19,201 nucleotides of DNA from Elusimicrobia bacterium CG08_land_8_20_14_0_20_59_10 (GTDB lineage: Bacteria > Elusimicrobiota > Elusimicrobia > Elusimicrobiales > UBA9959). Made by a program: the position numbers and the translations under genes. The notes under the pieces were generated by a model. The model was given only the letters and a program-made list of their open reading frames with translations, did not search any database and had not been told where the DNA came from. The stretch spans positions 1-19,201 of the forward strand of contig PEXO01000063.1 of assembly GCA_002779045.1 (NCBI GenBank), in the 5' to 3' direction. Shown here in pieces: positions 6,934 through 14,868 of the stretch. The stretch's first letter is position 1; every line of letters begins with the position of its first letter.

Positions 6934-8424
6934 ATGACTTCTCTCCTTGAAAAAATCCGGGATTTTGAATCCCCTGTTGTTCCCGTACTGGCGGTCGTTT
7001 TTACCGTTTTTATCGTCTCCTGTATGCCGTACAGGATCATCGGCCACGGGTATCTGCCGAAAGACGACGTCACCAGGCATTCCGCGAAGGTGGTTTCAGG
7101 CAAAGCCTGGAGCGAGATCCTGGTTCTGCGCGGGGATATGCGGCTGGACAGTCACCCGGGCTGGCATGCCATACTGGGCGCCGTGCATAAAGCCACCAAG
7201 TGGCCGCCTTACGACCTGGCGGTGTTTTCCGTGGCCTCCCTGTTCCTGCTTGTAGCGCTGGTCCCGGTCTTCCTTATAAAAAGACCCGAGGCGTGGATCC
7301 TGGCTTTACTGATACTCGTTCTCTTCGACCTAGGCACTTTATATCGCCCGCTTATCGGCAGGCCTTTCCTTGTTACCACGGCATATATGATAGCCTTCGC
7401 AGCCGCCTGGCGGGAACTCAGGTCCGGGCCGGAACATGGCCCCGCGCGGTGGTGGGGGACGGCAGCGGCGACAGTTCTGCTTGCAGCCCTGTCGACCTGG
7501 ATACACTGCGGCTGGTATCTGCTGGCGCTGCCTTGCGCGGCGCTGTTCCTGGCCCGTGAATGGCGTGCCGGCATCCGTCTTTCTACCGGCTCCCTGGCGG
7601 GGATAATCCTCGGTTCGGCCCTTACCGGGCACCCGGTCGGGTTCCTGGTCCAGACCACGAAGCATTTTTTCCTTTCCCTGGGGGATACTCCACAGCGCCT
7701 GCTTGTAGGCGAATTTCAACCCGCGGGCGGAGATTACGGGTTCCTCCTGGTCTTTGTGCTCCTCATTATGTGGCGCTTTATCCGGAACAGGTGGGATAGG
7801 AAAGTCGTGGACGGCCCGGTCTTCATCCTGGTCTGCATGTGCTGGGTGCTGGGTTTTATCGTCGGAAGGGTCTGGAACGATATCGGCCTTTGGGTCGGGC
7901 TGGTGTGGATAGCGCGGGAAATTGAAGGGCTCCTGGAAGGGGGCGCGGGATTTCGCTCGCTGAAACGCCTGCTCTTCTCGACCGCTGCGGTCTGCGTCCT
8001 GTTCCTTGCCCTCACCAATGACGCCAACGGGCGCTGGTCTTTATACCGGCCGGAGATGCATATAACCCCGGAAACAGTGAAGGACCTTTCGTGGCTTCCG
8101 GGGGACGGGGGGATAGTGTACAACGAAGACATGTTCGTGTTCTACGACATGTTCTTCAGAAATCCCCGCGCGAACTGGAAATATCTTCTTGGCTTCGAAC
8201 CGGCCCTTATGCCCAAAGAGGACCTTGCCGTTTTAAGGGACATACAGCTCAAGAGCGGGGATAAAGATGCCTATGCTCCGTGGGTAAAAAAAATGAGGCC
8301 CGGGGACAGGCTCATCCTGCGGCGGTCTTCCATGTTCGAGCCCGATATCAAAGGCCTGGAGTGGAAGTTCATCGCCAACGCCGTATGGAGCGGCCGCCTG
8401 CCTAAAAAAAAGGCGGGCCGGTAG
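6934..8424 (+). CDS. Polytopic membrane protein, GT-C glycosyltransferase-like
   Basis: This 496-residue protein has roughly nine or ten hydrophobic helices, from 15-31 to about 345-361, and then a soluble C-terminal part of about 130 residues. After the first helix an extracytoplasmic-type loop contains DD (44-45) in PKDDVTRH and HPGWH (74-78). An acidic motif in the first loop and a following His-Pro are typical of GT-C enzymes, which move sugars from lipid-phosphate donors outside the membrane. That resemblance is weak and is inference; I do not recognise a specific family. A possible ribosome binding site AGGGG (6917-6921) lies 12 bases before the ATG. The gene is preceded by its own promoter candidate and followed after 59 nt by ftsQ, so a role in envelope or cell-wall polymer building is possible but unproven. 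It could also be a flippase-like or other integral membrane protein. Confidence 0.75.
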   Translation: MTSLLEKIRDFESPVVPVLAVVFTVFIVSCMPYRIIGHGYLPKDDVTRHSAKVVSGKAWSEILVLRGDMRLDSHPGWHAILGAVHKATKWPPYDLAVFSVASLFLLVALVPVFLIKRPEAWILALLILVLFDLGTLYRPLIGRPFLVTTAYMIAFAAAWRELRSGPEHGPARWWGTAAATVLLAALSTWIHCGWYLLALPCAALFLAREWRAGIRLSTGSLAGIILGSALTGHPVGFLVQTTKHFFLSLGDTPQRLLVGEFQPAGGDYGFLLVFVLLIMWRFIRNRWDRKVVDGPVFILVCMCWVLGFIVGRVWNDIGLWVGLVWIAREIEGLLEGGAGFRSLKRLLFSTAAVCVLFLALTNDANGRWSLYRPEMHITPETVKDLSWLPGDGGIVYNEDMFVFYDMFFRNPRANWKYLLGFEPALMPKEDLAVLRDIQLKSGDKDAYAPWVKKMRPGDRLILRRSSMFEPDIKGLEWKFIANAVWSGRLPKKKAGR

Positions 8425-8439
8425 CACGCCCCGGCCGCC
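8404..8439 (-). terminator. Terminator-shaped structure for minus-strand transcripts
   Basis: GGCGGGCCGG (8412-8421) pairs with CCGGCCGCC (8431-8439) with one bulged base and a 9-base loop. Read on the minus strand, this GC-rich hairpin is followed directly by eight T (complement of the A run at 8404-8411), the textbook form of an intrinsic terminator. No minus-strand gene ends here. The A run also encodes lysines near the end of the preceding protein, so the match may be partly coincidental. Confidence 0.35.
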
Positions 8440-8463
8440 CCGCTGGAATTTCGCCTGCCGGAT

Positions 8464-8474
8464 TATAATATAAT
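8464..8474 (+). promoter_or_regulatory. Candidate -10 region immediately upstream of ftsQ
   Basis: Two overlapping TATAAT hexamers (8464-8469 and 8469-8474) end only 9 bases before the ATG at 8484. No clear -35 box is present and no Shine-Dalgarno sequence precedes the start. If used, transcription would begin almost at the ATG and give a leaderless or nearly leaderless mRNA. Confidence 0.4.
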
Positions 8475-8483
8475 ATTTACGAC

Positions 8484-9272
8484 ATGGCGGGAAGAAAAAG
8501 ATTCAAGCTCAAAGTGCGCATCAAGGTGCGCAATAAGCTGCTAAGGCGCGGCGGAGCCGCCGCCGGGATAGTGCTTGGGCTCGGCTTCATCGTCTGGCTT
8601 TCCGGCTACGCGCTGCAGACTTCCCGCGGCCTTCTCGACGGCCGGTTCTTTTCTTTCAAGCCGGTTTCCATCGTGATCAACTGCCCGGCCCCGGAAGCCG
8701 CCGCTTCGGCGCGGAAGCTCTTTTCCGGCGCTGTCAATTCCCCGCTTACCGCCGCGCGCTGCCGCGAACTCTCCAGGGAGCTGCGGCGGCGCCATCCCGC
8801 CCTTTCCTCCGCGAAGGTGTTCCGCAATTTTTTCACCGGGAAAGCCGAGGTGTCCGCCGCGGTAGAACCGGTGGTCGCCCCCGTGCTGCTTAACGGGGCC
8901 ACCATGTACCTGGGGGAAACCGGGCGCTTCATGCGCGAAAACCTCTCCGGCCCTCAGCCGCAATTGTTCACAACGCAGCTGCAGGACGCTTCCCCGGTGC
9001 CGGGATTGGTGGCTTTCATTAAAGAAGTAAGGTCCCTGTATGCGGTTTTTTTCAGCAGGCCGGTGAAGCTTGACTGCGGCCGCGACGGTGCGGTTTTGAT
9101 AACCCTGGAAGACGGCACCCGGGTACTGTGGGGGGGATTTGAATTCACCGGACTAAAAGTATTAAGATTGAACGAGGTCCTTAAGGACGCCCTGGCCAAA
9201 CGCGGCGGGCCCTTGCGGATCGACTTGAGATGTTTTAAAGAGGGAAAGATCTTCGTTTCCACGCTCAGTTAG
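8484..9272 (+). CDS. ftsQ: Cell division protein FtsQ-like (POTRA)
   Basis: This 262-residue protein has a very basic N-terminus (14 Lys/Arg in the first 22 residues), one TM helix at about 24-42 and a periplasmic region. From about residue 60 the region matches the FtsQ/DivIB pattern: a POTRA-like segment with RRHPALSSAKVFR, then VSAAVEPVVAPVLLNG, close to the usual IxVxERxPVA line. A beta domain with GLVAFIKEV and DGTRVLWGG follows. FtsQ bridges early and late divisome proteins at the septum and binds FtsB/FtsL. Sequence similarity in this family is low, so the call rests on topology, the POTRA pattern and position: ftsA and ftsZ follow directly in the classic order. No ribosome binding site is visible, and an AT-rich -10-like stretch sits next to the ATG. 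Confidence 0.85.
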   Translation: MAGRKRFKLKVRIKVRNKLLRRGGAAAGIVLGLGFIVWLSGYALQTSRGLLDGRFFSFKPVSIVINCPAPEAAASARKLFSGAVNSPLTAARCRELSRELRRRHPALSSAKVFRNFFTGKAEVSAAVEPVVAPVLLNGATMYLGETGRFMRENLSGPQPQLFTTQLQDASPVPGLVAFIKEVRSLYAVFFSRPVKLDCGRDGAVLITLEDGTRVLWGGFEFTGLKVLRLNEVLKDALAKRGGPLRIDLRCFKEGKIFVSTLS

Positions 9273-9338
9273 CGCCCGCAGCCAGCGGCCCCGCCGCGCG
9301 CGGCTTTCTATCCAAAGTTCTGCCTGGAGCTTTATAAT

Positions 9339-10571
9339 ATGGGAAAATCCGAAATTATCGCCGGGCTCGACATGGGGTCCTCCCGGGTCACCTGCGTTAT
9401 CGCCGAGCACGACGAAGAACACAATAAAGTGCGCATCCTCGCGGGAGCCTCCGCCCCGTGCAAGGGCCTTAAGGGCGGCGTGGTCGTCAATATAGAGGAG
9501 ACCGCCCGCGCCATAGAGCACGCCATGGACGCGGCGGAAACCAAGGCCAACGAGGTGGTGGGCGAGGTCTACCTGGGCGTTCGCGGGTCGCATATACAGG
9601 CTTTCGACAACAAGGGCGGCTACAATATAGCGCGCACCGACAAGGAGATAACCGCGGAGGACGTGGCCAGCGTCATAGAAAGCGCCAAGACCGTGCCGCT
9701 TTCCTCCGACCGCGAGATCCTGCACGTGATCCCGCAGGGCTTTTCCCTGGACAGGCAGCGCGGCGTCCCTAACCCCATCGGGATGGAGGGGGCGCTGCTG
9801 GAAGTGGGCGTCCACATAGTGACGGCCTCCACCCCGGTCATAAACAACCTGGTGAAATCGGTCTTCAAGGGCGGTTTCCGCGTGGCCGACACGATCTACA
9901 CCCTGCTGGCCGTGGGGGAGTTGGTGGTTTCCGAGGAGGAGAAGGACCTGGGCTGCCTGCTGGTGGACACCGGCGGCCAGACCACCTCCCTCGCGGTATA
10001 TTCAGAGGGGAGCATGCATTTTTCGAAGGAGATCCCGCTCGGCGGCGACCACGTAACGCGCGATATCGCCTACGGGCTGGGCACCACCATGTCGGCCGCG
10101 CAGGAGATAAAGGAAAAATTCGGCGCGGTGTTCTCCAATATGATCGACGAGGACCGCATGATAAGCGTCACCAGGCTGGACGCGCGCACGAAGAAAGAAG
10201 TGAAGCCGCGCGAGCTGCTTGACTTCATACAGCCGCGCGCCGAGGAAATCTTCGAGAAGATAAACCAGGCCGTGCAGAGCTCAAATTACGCGGAGCTGCC
10301 CGGCGGCGCTATACTTACCGGCGGGGGCTCGCTGCTAAAAGGCATGCCGGAAGCCGCGGAGCAGCTGCTGGACCTGAGCCAGGCGCGGCTTGGCGTGGCG
10401 GTGCAGGAGATCCTGCAGTGCCCCGAGGAATACCTTACGCAGCCCTACCTTGGCGCGGTGGCGCTGGTCTGCTACCCGCACCTCAAGAGCTGGAACACCG
10501 ATGTGCCCGGGCCCGGAAGGGCCGGGCATGTCGAGAAGAAGATCTGGCGCTGGTTCAAGGACCTGTTCTGA
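9339..10571 (+). CDS. ftsA: Cell division protein FtsA
   Basis: This 410-residue actin-fold ATPase tethers FtsZ to the inner membrane and recruits later divisome proteins. It shows phosphate-1 motif AGLDMGSSRVTCVI (8-21), the 1C-type subdomain after about 85, phosphate-2 motif LLVDTGGQTTSLAVY (about 208-222) and adenosine motif GGAILTGGGSLLKG. The last residues, KKIWRWFKDLF, form an amphipathic helix typical of the FtsA membrane-targeting sequence. A GGAG ribosome binding site (9326-9329) lies nine bases before the ATG. The 66-nt gap after ftsQ contains a 12-bp GC palindrome (9293-9304) and ends in TATAAT touching the ATG, too close to act as a promoter for this start. The stop overlaps the ftsZ start by one base (TGATG). 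Length and motifs are normal. Confidence 0.98.
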   Translation: MGKSEIIAGLDMGSSRVTCVIAEHDEEHNKVRILAGASAPCKGLKGGVVVNIEETARAIEHAMDAAETKANEVVGEVYLGVRGSHIQAFDNKGGYNIARTDKEITAEDVASVIESAKTVPLSSDREILHVIPQGFSLDRQRGVPNPIGMEGALLEVGVHIVTASTPVINNLVKSVFKGGFRVADTIYTLLAVGELVVSEEEKDLGCLLVDTGGQTTSLAVYSEGSMHFSKEIPLGGDHVTRDIAYGLGTTMSAAQEIKEKFGAVFSNMIDEDRMISVTRLDARTKKEVKPRELLDFIQPRAEEIFEKINQAVQSSNYAELPGGAILTGGGSLLKGMPEAAEQLLDLSQARLGVAVQEILQCPEEYLTQPYLGAVALVCYPHLKSWNTDVPGPGRAGHVEKKIWRWFKDLF

Positions 10572-11719
10572 TGTCCGAAAGCAGGATACGCTACAACAGG
10601 GATTTCCGCGGCCGCGAGGCCGTGATAAAGGTGCTGGGCGTGGGCGGCGGCGGCGGCAATGCCGTTAACCGCATGGTGGAAGCGGATGTGCGGATGGTGG
10701 AGTTCCTGGCCATAAACACCGACGCGCAGGACCTGCGCCGCAGCAAGGCTCCCAACCGCATACAGATAGGGGAGAACCTTACGAAGGGGCTCGGGGTGGG
10801 CGGGGACCCGGCGAAGGGCCGCCAGGCCGCCGTGGAGTCCGTGGATATAATCAAAGAGGCCGTTTCCGACGCCGACCTGCTGTTCATTACGGCCGGCATG
10901 GGGGGAGGTACCGGCACCGGCGGGGCGCCGGTGGTCGCGCAGGTGTCGCGCGAGGCCAATCCCGACGCCCTCCTGATAGGCGTCGTCACCCGGCCTTTTA
11001 GTTTCGAGGGCAAGCAGCGCGCCGAGCAGGCGCAGGCCGGCATACATGAACTGCGCAAGCATCTCGATTCCCTCCTGGTCATTCCCAACGACCGTATCCG
11101 CTCAGAGGTGGACCGCGAAGCCAGCAGCCAGGAATCGTACAGGCTGGCCGACGACGTGCTGCGCCAGGCCATTCAGGGCATCTCCGACGTTATTACCAGC
11201 TCCGGTGAATTGAACGTGGATTTCGCGGACGTGAAAAAGATAATGATAAAATCCGGAGAGGCCCTTATCGGCATAGGCTCCGCTTCCGGCCCGGAGCGGC
11301 ACCTGGAGGCCGCGCAGCGGGCCATACACTCCCCGATGCTGGAGAACGCGGTGATAAACGGCGCGAAGGGGATACTCGTGAACTTTACCAGTTCCAGGGA
11401 TATCAAGCTGGTGGAAATAAGCGAGGCTATGGAATATATCACCAAGACCGCCAATCCCGAGGCCGCCATAAAGCACGGCCAGGTCTTCGACGACAACCTG
11501 GGCGAAGAGCTCAGGATAACCGTTATCGCCACCGGCTTCCCCGCCAAGCGCAGCGAACTCGCCGGCGACCTGGCCCGGCTGCGCAACCGCGGCAGGCGGC
11601 CGCGTATCGACGAGAATTTTCCTTCGGCGGAGGAGCCCCGGGGCGGTTCTTCTTACGGCGATAATTTTGATAAGCCGGCCTACCTGCGCAGGCAGCCCGG
11701 AGCCCGGAGACTGAAGTAG
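10571..11719 (+). CDS. ftsZ: Cell division protein FtsZ
   Basis: This 382-residue tubulin-like GTPase polymerises into the division ring. It has the N-terminal glycine-rich loop VLGVGGGGGNAVNRM (21-35), tubulin signature GGGTGTG (111-117) and T7 synergy loop NVDFADV (215-221), whose aspartates complete the active site of the neighbouring subunit. After a short linker, the conserved C-terminal peptide appears as DKPAYLRR, followed by a basic tail. That peptide binds FtsA, and ftsA lies directly upstream. The frame is open further upstream (to a GTG or CTG-type codon at 10418), but the ATG at 10571 gives the normal FtsZ N-terminus and overlaps the ftsA stop by one base; AAGGA at 10556-10560 can serve as ribosome binding site. 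Everything expected of a functional FtsZ is present, though the linker is short. Confidence 0.99.
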   Translation: MSESRIRYNRDFRGREAVIKVLGVGGGGGNAVNRMVEADVRMVEFLAINTDAQDLRRSKAPNRIQIGENLTKGLGVGGDPAKGRQAAVESVDIIKEAVSDADLLFITAGMGGGTGTGGAPVVAQVSREANPDALLIGVVTRPFSFEGKQRAEQAQAGIHELRKHLDSLLVIPNDRIRSEVDREASSQESYRLADDVLRQAIQGISDVITSSGELNVDFADVKKIMIKSGEALIGIGSASGPERHLEAAQRAIHSPMLENAVINGAKGILVNFTSSRDIKLVEISEAMEYITKTANPEAAIKHGQVFDDNLGEELRITVIATGFPAKRSELAGDLARLRNRGRRPRIDENFPSAEEPRGGSSYGDNFDKPAYLRRQPGARRLK

Positions 11720-11737
11720 GGGATAGGGTACCGCATT

Positions 11738-12832
11738 ATGGCTATAAATCTCGACCTTTTACTGAAGGTGATGGTGCAGAACAAGGCCTCGGATATACAT
11801 ATCCGGGGAGATTCGCAGGTTTTCCTGCGCATAAACGGGACTATAACCCCGGTCAACTCCTCCAATATGACGGCCAAAGAAGTGGAGGACCTGGTTTTTC
11901 CGCTGATGAACGACCGCCTTAAGAGCATCTTTGCCGAAAAACACGAGGCCGACTTTTCCTTCGAGAACGCCGAACTGGGCCGCTTCCGCTTTAATGTCTT
12001 CACGCACAAGGGGAGGATAGGCGTGGCCGTGCGCCATATCCCGCTTAAGATCCCCACCTTCGAGGAGCTGCGCCTGCCGGTGGATTCCATAAAGAAGCTG
12101 CTGACCAACGAGCGCGGGCTCATACTTGTCACCGGCATAACCGGTTCGGGCAAAACCTCCACCCTGGCCGCCATGGTGGAGTTCCTCAACCAGACCTGGG
12201 ACGCGCACATAATAACGGTAGAGGACCCGGTGGAGTTCGCATTTACGGAGAAGCGCTGCATCATAAGCCAGCGCGAAATAGGCAGCGATACCAATAATTT
12301 CGTGGAGGCGCTGCGCGGGGCCATGCGCCAGGACCCCGACGTGATCCTGGTAGGAGAAATGCGCGACCTGGAGACCACGCAGGCCGCCATCACCGCCGCC
12401 GAGACCGGCCACCTTGTGCTCGCCACTCTGCATACCATGAACGCCGTGCAGACCATCTCCAGGATAATAGACCTGTTCCCGCCGCATCAGCAGGTGCAGG
12501 TGAGGATGCAGCTTGCAGAAACCCTCAAGGGGATAGTTTCGCAGCGCCTGCTGCAGTGCTCGCGCGGCGGCCGCCTGCCGGCGGTGGAGATAATGACCGC
12601 AACGCCGCATATCAAAAAGATGATAGCGGATAATACTATAGATGCCGTTAACCAGGCCATAACCAAGGGCGGCTTCTACGGGATGCAGAGTTTCAACCAG
12701 TCCCTGGTCAAGATGCACAAGGACGGTATGGCCAAACTGGAAGACATCATACAGGCCGCCTCCAATCCGGACGACGTGCTGCTGGCTATCAAGGGTATCG
12801 AGCAGGAAATAGAGCCCGGGCGCGGCAAGTGA
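11738..12832 (+). CDS. pilT: PilT/PilU-family type IV pilus retraction ATPase
   Basis: This 364-residue hexameric ATPase powers pilus retraction (twitching motility) from the cytoplasmic side. It has an N-terminal PAS-like N2D domain (1-100) with SDIHIR, Walker A GITGSGKT (133-140), an Asp-box region around ITVEDPVEF (159-167), Walker B DVILVGEMRD (201-210) and His box GHLVLATLHT (224-233). The usual C-terminal AIRNLIRE motif of PilT is not recognisable. The corresponding segment reads HIKKMIAD (291-298) and is followed by GMQSFNQSL (315-323), closer to PilU. The gene could therefore encode a PilU-type accessory retraction ATPase, and the symbol means family level only. It lies 18 nt after ftsZ and belongs to the same run of genes. 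A pilin is encoded about 7 kb upstream on the other strand. Confidence 0.95.
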   Translation: MAINLDLLLKVMVQNKASDIHIRGDSQVFLRINGTITPVNSSNMTAKEVEDLVFPLMNDRLKSIFAEKHEADFSFENAELGRFRFNVFTHKGRIGVAVRHIPLKIPTFEELRLPVDSIKKLLTNERGLILVTGITGSGKTSTLAAMVEFLNQTWDAHIITVEDPVEFAFTEKRCIISQREIGSDTNNFVEALRGAMRQDPDVILVGEMRDLETTQAAITAAETGHLVLATLHTMNAVQTISRIIDLFPPHQQVQVRMQLAETLKGIVSQRLLQCSRGGRLPAVEIMTATPHIKKMIADNTIDAVNQAITKGGFYGMQSFNQSLVKMHKDGMAKLEDIIQAASNPDDVLLAIKGIEQEIEPGRGK

Positions 12833-12865
12833 AAATTTTCAATTCTTCGATCGAGGAGATATTTT

Positions 12866-13585
12866 ATGTTCGCTGAAGGCTATATCGGCATAGCGGGTAT
12901 CATCGGGGTGGGGAAATCCACCCTTACCATGGAACTGGCCAAGGCACTGAACTTCGAGCCGGTGCTGGAGGAGGTGGGCGGCAACCCCTACCTGGAAAGT
13001 TTTTACGGCGATATGAAGCAGTTCGGCACGATAATGCAGATCTGGCTGCTTAACCACCGCTTCCGCCAGCACCGGGAATTCGTTTCGCGCATCAGCCTGG
13101 GCAAGATACGCGGCGTGGTGCAGGACCGCACCATCTGGGAGGACACCATCTTCGCGCGTATGCTCAACAAGCACCCGGACAAGATAATTTCCGACATGGA
13201 CTACAACACCTACCTTGACCTTTTCGACAATATGGTGCTGCGCGAAATGGTCTACCCGCAGCTGATGATCTTCCTTGATTGCCGCGTGGAAACTTCCATC
13301 GCCCGCATAAAGGCCCGCGGCCGGAACATGGAGAAGGGCATCTCCGCGGAATACCTCCAGAGCCTGCAGGAGAACTATTACGAATTCATCGAGGAAATGG
13401 AAGACGCCGGCGTGCGCATACTGCGCCTTAACTGGGAGGGCTACCAGCCGATAAGCGAGGTGGCGCGCCTGGTGCACGAGTATTCGCTCAAACCCTCTAA
13501 TTTTACGAAGTGGGTCCGCCCCCTGCGCAAGCTCGGTATGGACAACAAGGCCAATCTGCCGAACAAGGTGCCGGTGGCAGGTTGA
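12866..13585 (+). CDS. Deoxynucleoside kinase (dNK/dGK-dCK family)
   Basis: This 239-residue P-loop kinase phosphorylates deoxynucleosides in the salvage route to dNTPs. Visible motifs are P-loop GIIGVGKST (11-19), the substrate-binding region EEVGGNPYLESFY (35-47), the DRTIWED motif (87-93; Asp87-Arg88 equals the family DRS) and the Arg-rich lid RIKARGRNMEKG (147-158). It is not thymidylate kinase, because the NPYLExFY and lid patterns are those of deoxyadenosine/deoxyguanosine-type kinases. Substrate preference cannot be read from sequence alone. A strong GAGGAG ribosome binding site (12853-12858) sits seven bases before the ATG. The 3' end overlaps cmk by one base (TGATG), which links two nucleotide-phosphorylating enzymes. 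Confidence 0.93.
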   Translation: MFAEGYIGIAGIIGVGKSTLTMELAKALNFEPVLEEVGGNPYLESFYGDMKQFGTIMQIWLLNHRFRQHREFVSRISLGKIRGVVQDRTIWEDTIFARMLNKHPDKIISDMDYNTYLDLFDNMVLREMVYPQLMIFLDCRVETSIARIKARGRNMEKGISAEYLQSLQENYYEFIEEMEDAGVRILRLNWEGYQPISEVARLVHEYSLKPSNFTKWVRPLRKLGMDNKANLPNKVPVAG

Positions 13586-14268
13586 TGCGTCCCGACGGGA
13601 TAATAATAGCGATAGACGGACCCGCGGGGGTGGGCAAGTCCACCGTCGGCAGGCTGGTGGCGGACCGCGTCGGCTACAGTTTTATCAGCACGGGCAAGAT
13701 GTACCGGGCGCTCGCCTGGAAGGCCCTGGACCTGGGCCTCGACCTGGAGGACGACGGGGCGCTCGTAGGGCTCGCCGGGTCACTTAAATGGGCCTTCCCG
13801 AAAGGGCCCGGCCCGGAGGCAGGTGTCTCCCTGGACGGGCGTGTGCTCGGCCTGGAGATAACGGATGAGCGCGCGGGCAAGGCCAGTTCCGGCATAGCCA
13901 GGCTCGCCGGCGTGCGGCTGTTCATGCGCGATATGCAGCGCCAGGCCGGGGCGTCCGGCGGCGTGGTGATGGAAGGCCGCGACATAGGCACCAATGTTTT
14001 CCCCGACGCGGAACTTAAGGTATACCTGGACGCCTCCCCGCAGGCCCGCGCCGGGCGCAGGGTGGAACAGCTGCGGGGGCAGGGCCTTGAAGCCGATTAT
14101 TCCCAGGTGCTGGATTTCATAATAAAACGCGACGCGCAGGATTCCGGGCGCAGGAACAACCCTCTCAAAAAAGCGGAGGACGCGCATTATCTCGATTCCA
14201 CTTCCATGGCCAGGGAGCTTGTCGTGGACGCGATAGTGGGGCTTTTCCGGGGGGTTTCCAGGCCGTGA
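13585..14268 (+). CDS. cmk: Cytidylate kinase
   Basis: This 227-residue enzyme phosphorylates CMP and dCMP with ATP. It has P-loop GPAGVGKST (12-20), the CMP-binding STGKMYRALA (35-44; most relatives have DTG here), GRDIGTNVFP (131-140) with the nucleobase-contacting Arg-Asp, and the lid segment KRDAQDSGR (181-189), ending in HYLDSTSM, all diagnostic of Cmk. A longer frame beginning at 13510 would add 25 residues with no family match. The ATG at 13585 overlaps the preceding stop by one base and puts the P-loop at its usual place near the N-terminus. The gene is followed by plsC with a 4-nt overlap. The order cmk-plsC-rpsA is seen in several bacterial groups. Confidence 0.97.
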   Translation: MRPDGIIIAIDGPAGVGKSTVGRLVADRVGYSFISTGKMYRALAWKALDLGLDLEDDGALVGLAGSLKWAFPKGPGPEAGVSLDGRVLGLEITDERAGKASSGIARLAGVRLFMRDMQRQAGASGGVVMEGRDIGTNVFPDAELKVYLDASPQARAGRRVEQLRGQGLEADYSQVLDFIIKRDAQDSGRRNNPLKKAEDAHYLDSTSMARELVVDAIVGLFRGVSRP

Positions 14269-14861
14269 TAAAGCTTTCCCTGGACCTGGTTCTTTTCATC
14301 TTCAGGACCTGGCTGCGCATATTCAATTCCATAGAGGTCAAAGGCCTTGAGAAGATCCCGCGCACAGGTCCCCTGATCATCGCCTGTAATCACCTTTCCA
14401 TCTCCGACCCGCCGGCGCTGCTTTCCTTCACCGCGCTCACCAGGCGGGTCAACGTGATGGCGAAAAAAGAACTGTTCTCCATCCCGGTGCTCGGCTGGTT
14501 CATACTGCGCTGGGGGGCCATCCCCGTGGACCGCAAAAAGGAAGGCGGGGACCTGGGCGCCCTGAGGGGCTGCCTGGCCGCGCTGAAGCGGAACGGCTGC
14601 CTGACCATCTTCCCCGAGGGCACGCGCGCCAAAGGCCGCAAGCTGCCGGCCAAGTCCGGGGTGGCCTTCCTGGCGCATAAATCCGGGGCGCCGGTGCTTA
14701 CCGCACGAATTTTTAACAGCGACAACTTCGCAAAATTAGGTAAAATAACCGTTAAGTATGGCAACATAAGGCACTTTGAGCCCCAAGCAGACCTTAAAGC
14801 CGCCTACGCGCAATTTTCTGAATCGCTGCTGTCGGATATTTTTTCAATAACGAAGGAGTAG
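14265..14861 (+). CDS. plsC: 1-acyl-sn-glycerol-3-phosphate acyltransferase
   Basis: This 198-residue protein adds the second acyl chain to lysophosphatidic acid, giving phosphatidic acid for phospholipid synthesis at the inner membrane. The catalytic NHxxxxD motif is NHLSISD (42-48), with His43 and Asp48. The substrate-binding motif is FPEGTR (116-121). A hydrophobic N-terminal helix (about 6-20) and the segment 73-87 would associate with the membrane. The start is GTG at 14265, overlapping the cmk stop by 4 nt (GTGA). The length is on the short side for the family but complete. The rpsA-like gene begins 7 bases after the stop. Confidence 0.95.
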   Translation: MIKLSLDLVLFIFRTWLRIFNSIEVKGLEKIPRTGPLIIACNHLSISDPPALLSFTALTRRVNVMAKKELFSIPVLGWFILRWGAIPVDRKKEGGDLGALRGCLAALKRNGCLTIFPEGTRAKGRKLPAKSGVAFLAHKSGAPVLTARIFNSDNFAKLGKITVKYGNIRHFEPQADLKAAYAQFSESLLSDIFSITKE

Positions 14862-14868
14862 TATTCCC

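Noticed and set aside
9333..9338. TATAAT directly before the ftsA ATG as a promoter
   Set aside because: Transcription would start inside the gene and no -35 box is present; the AT-rich stretch more likely eases ribosome access next to the GGAG site.
10418..10570. N-terminal extension of FtsZ by 51 residues
   Set aside because: It overlaps ftsA coding sequence and has no FtsZ similarity; the ATG at 10571 gives the normal N-terminus.
11759..12718. 319-residue minus-strand open frame opposite the pilT-like gene
   Set aside because: It is antisense to a gene with complete catalytic motifs, is rich in His/Gly/Leu as expected from reversed GC-rich codons, and shows no domain.
13510..13584. N-terminal extension of cytidylate kinase by 25 residues
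   Set aside because: It overlaps the deoxynucleoside kinase gene, is low-complexity, and pushes the P-loop away from its usual position.
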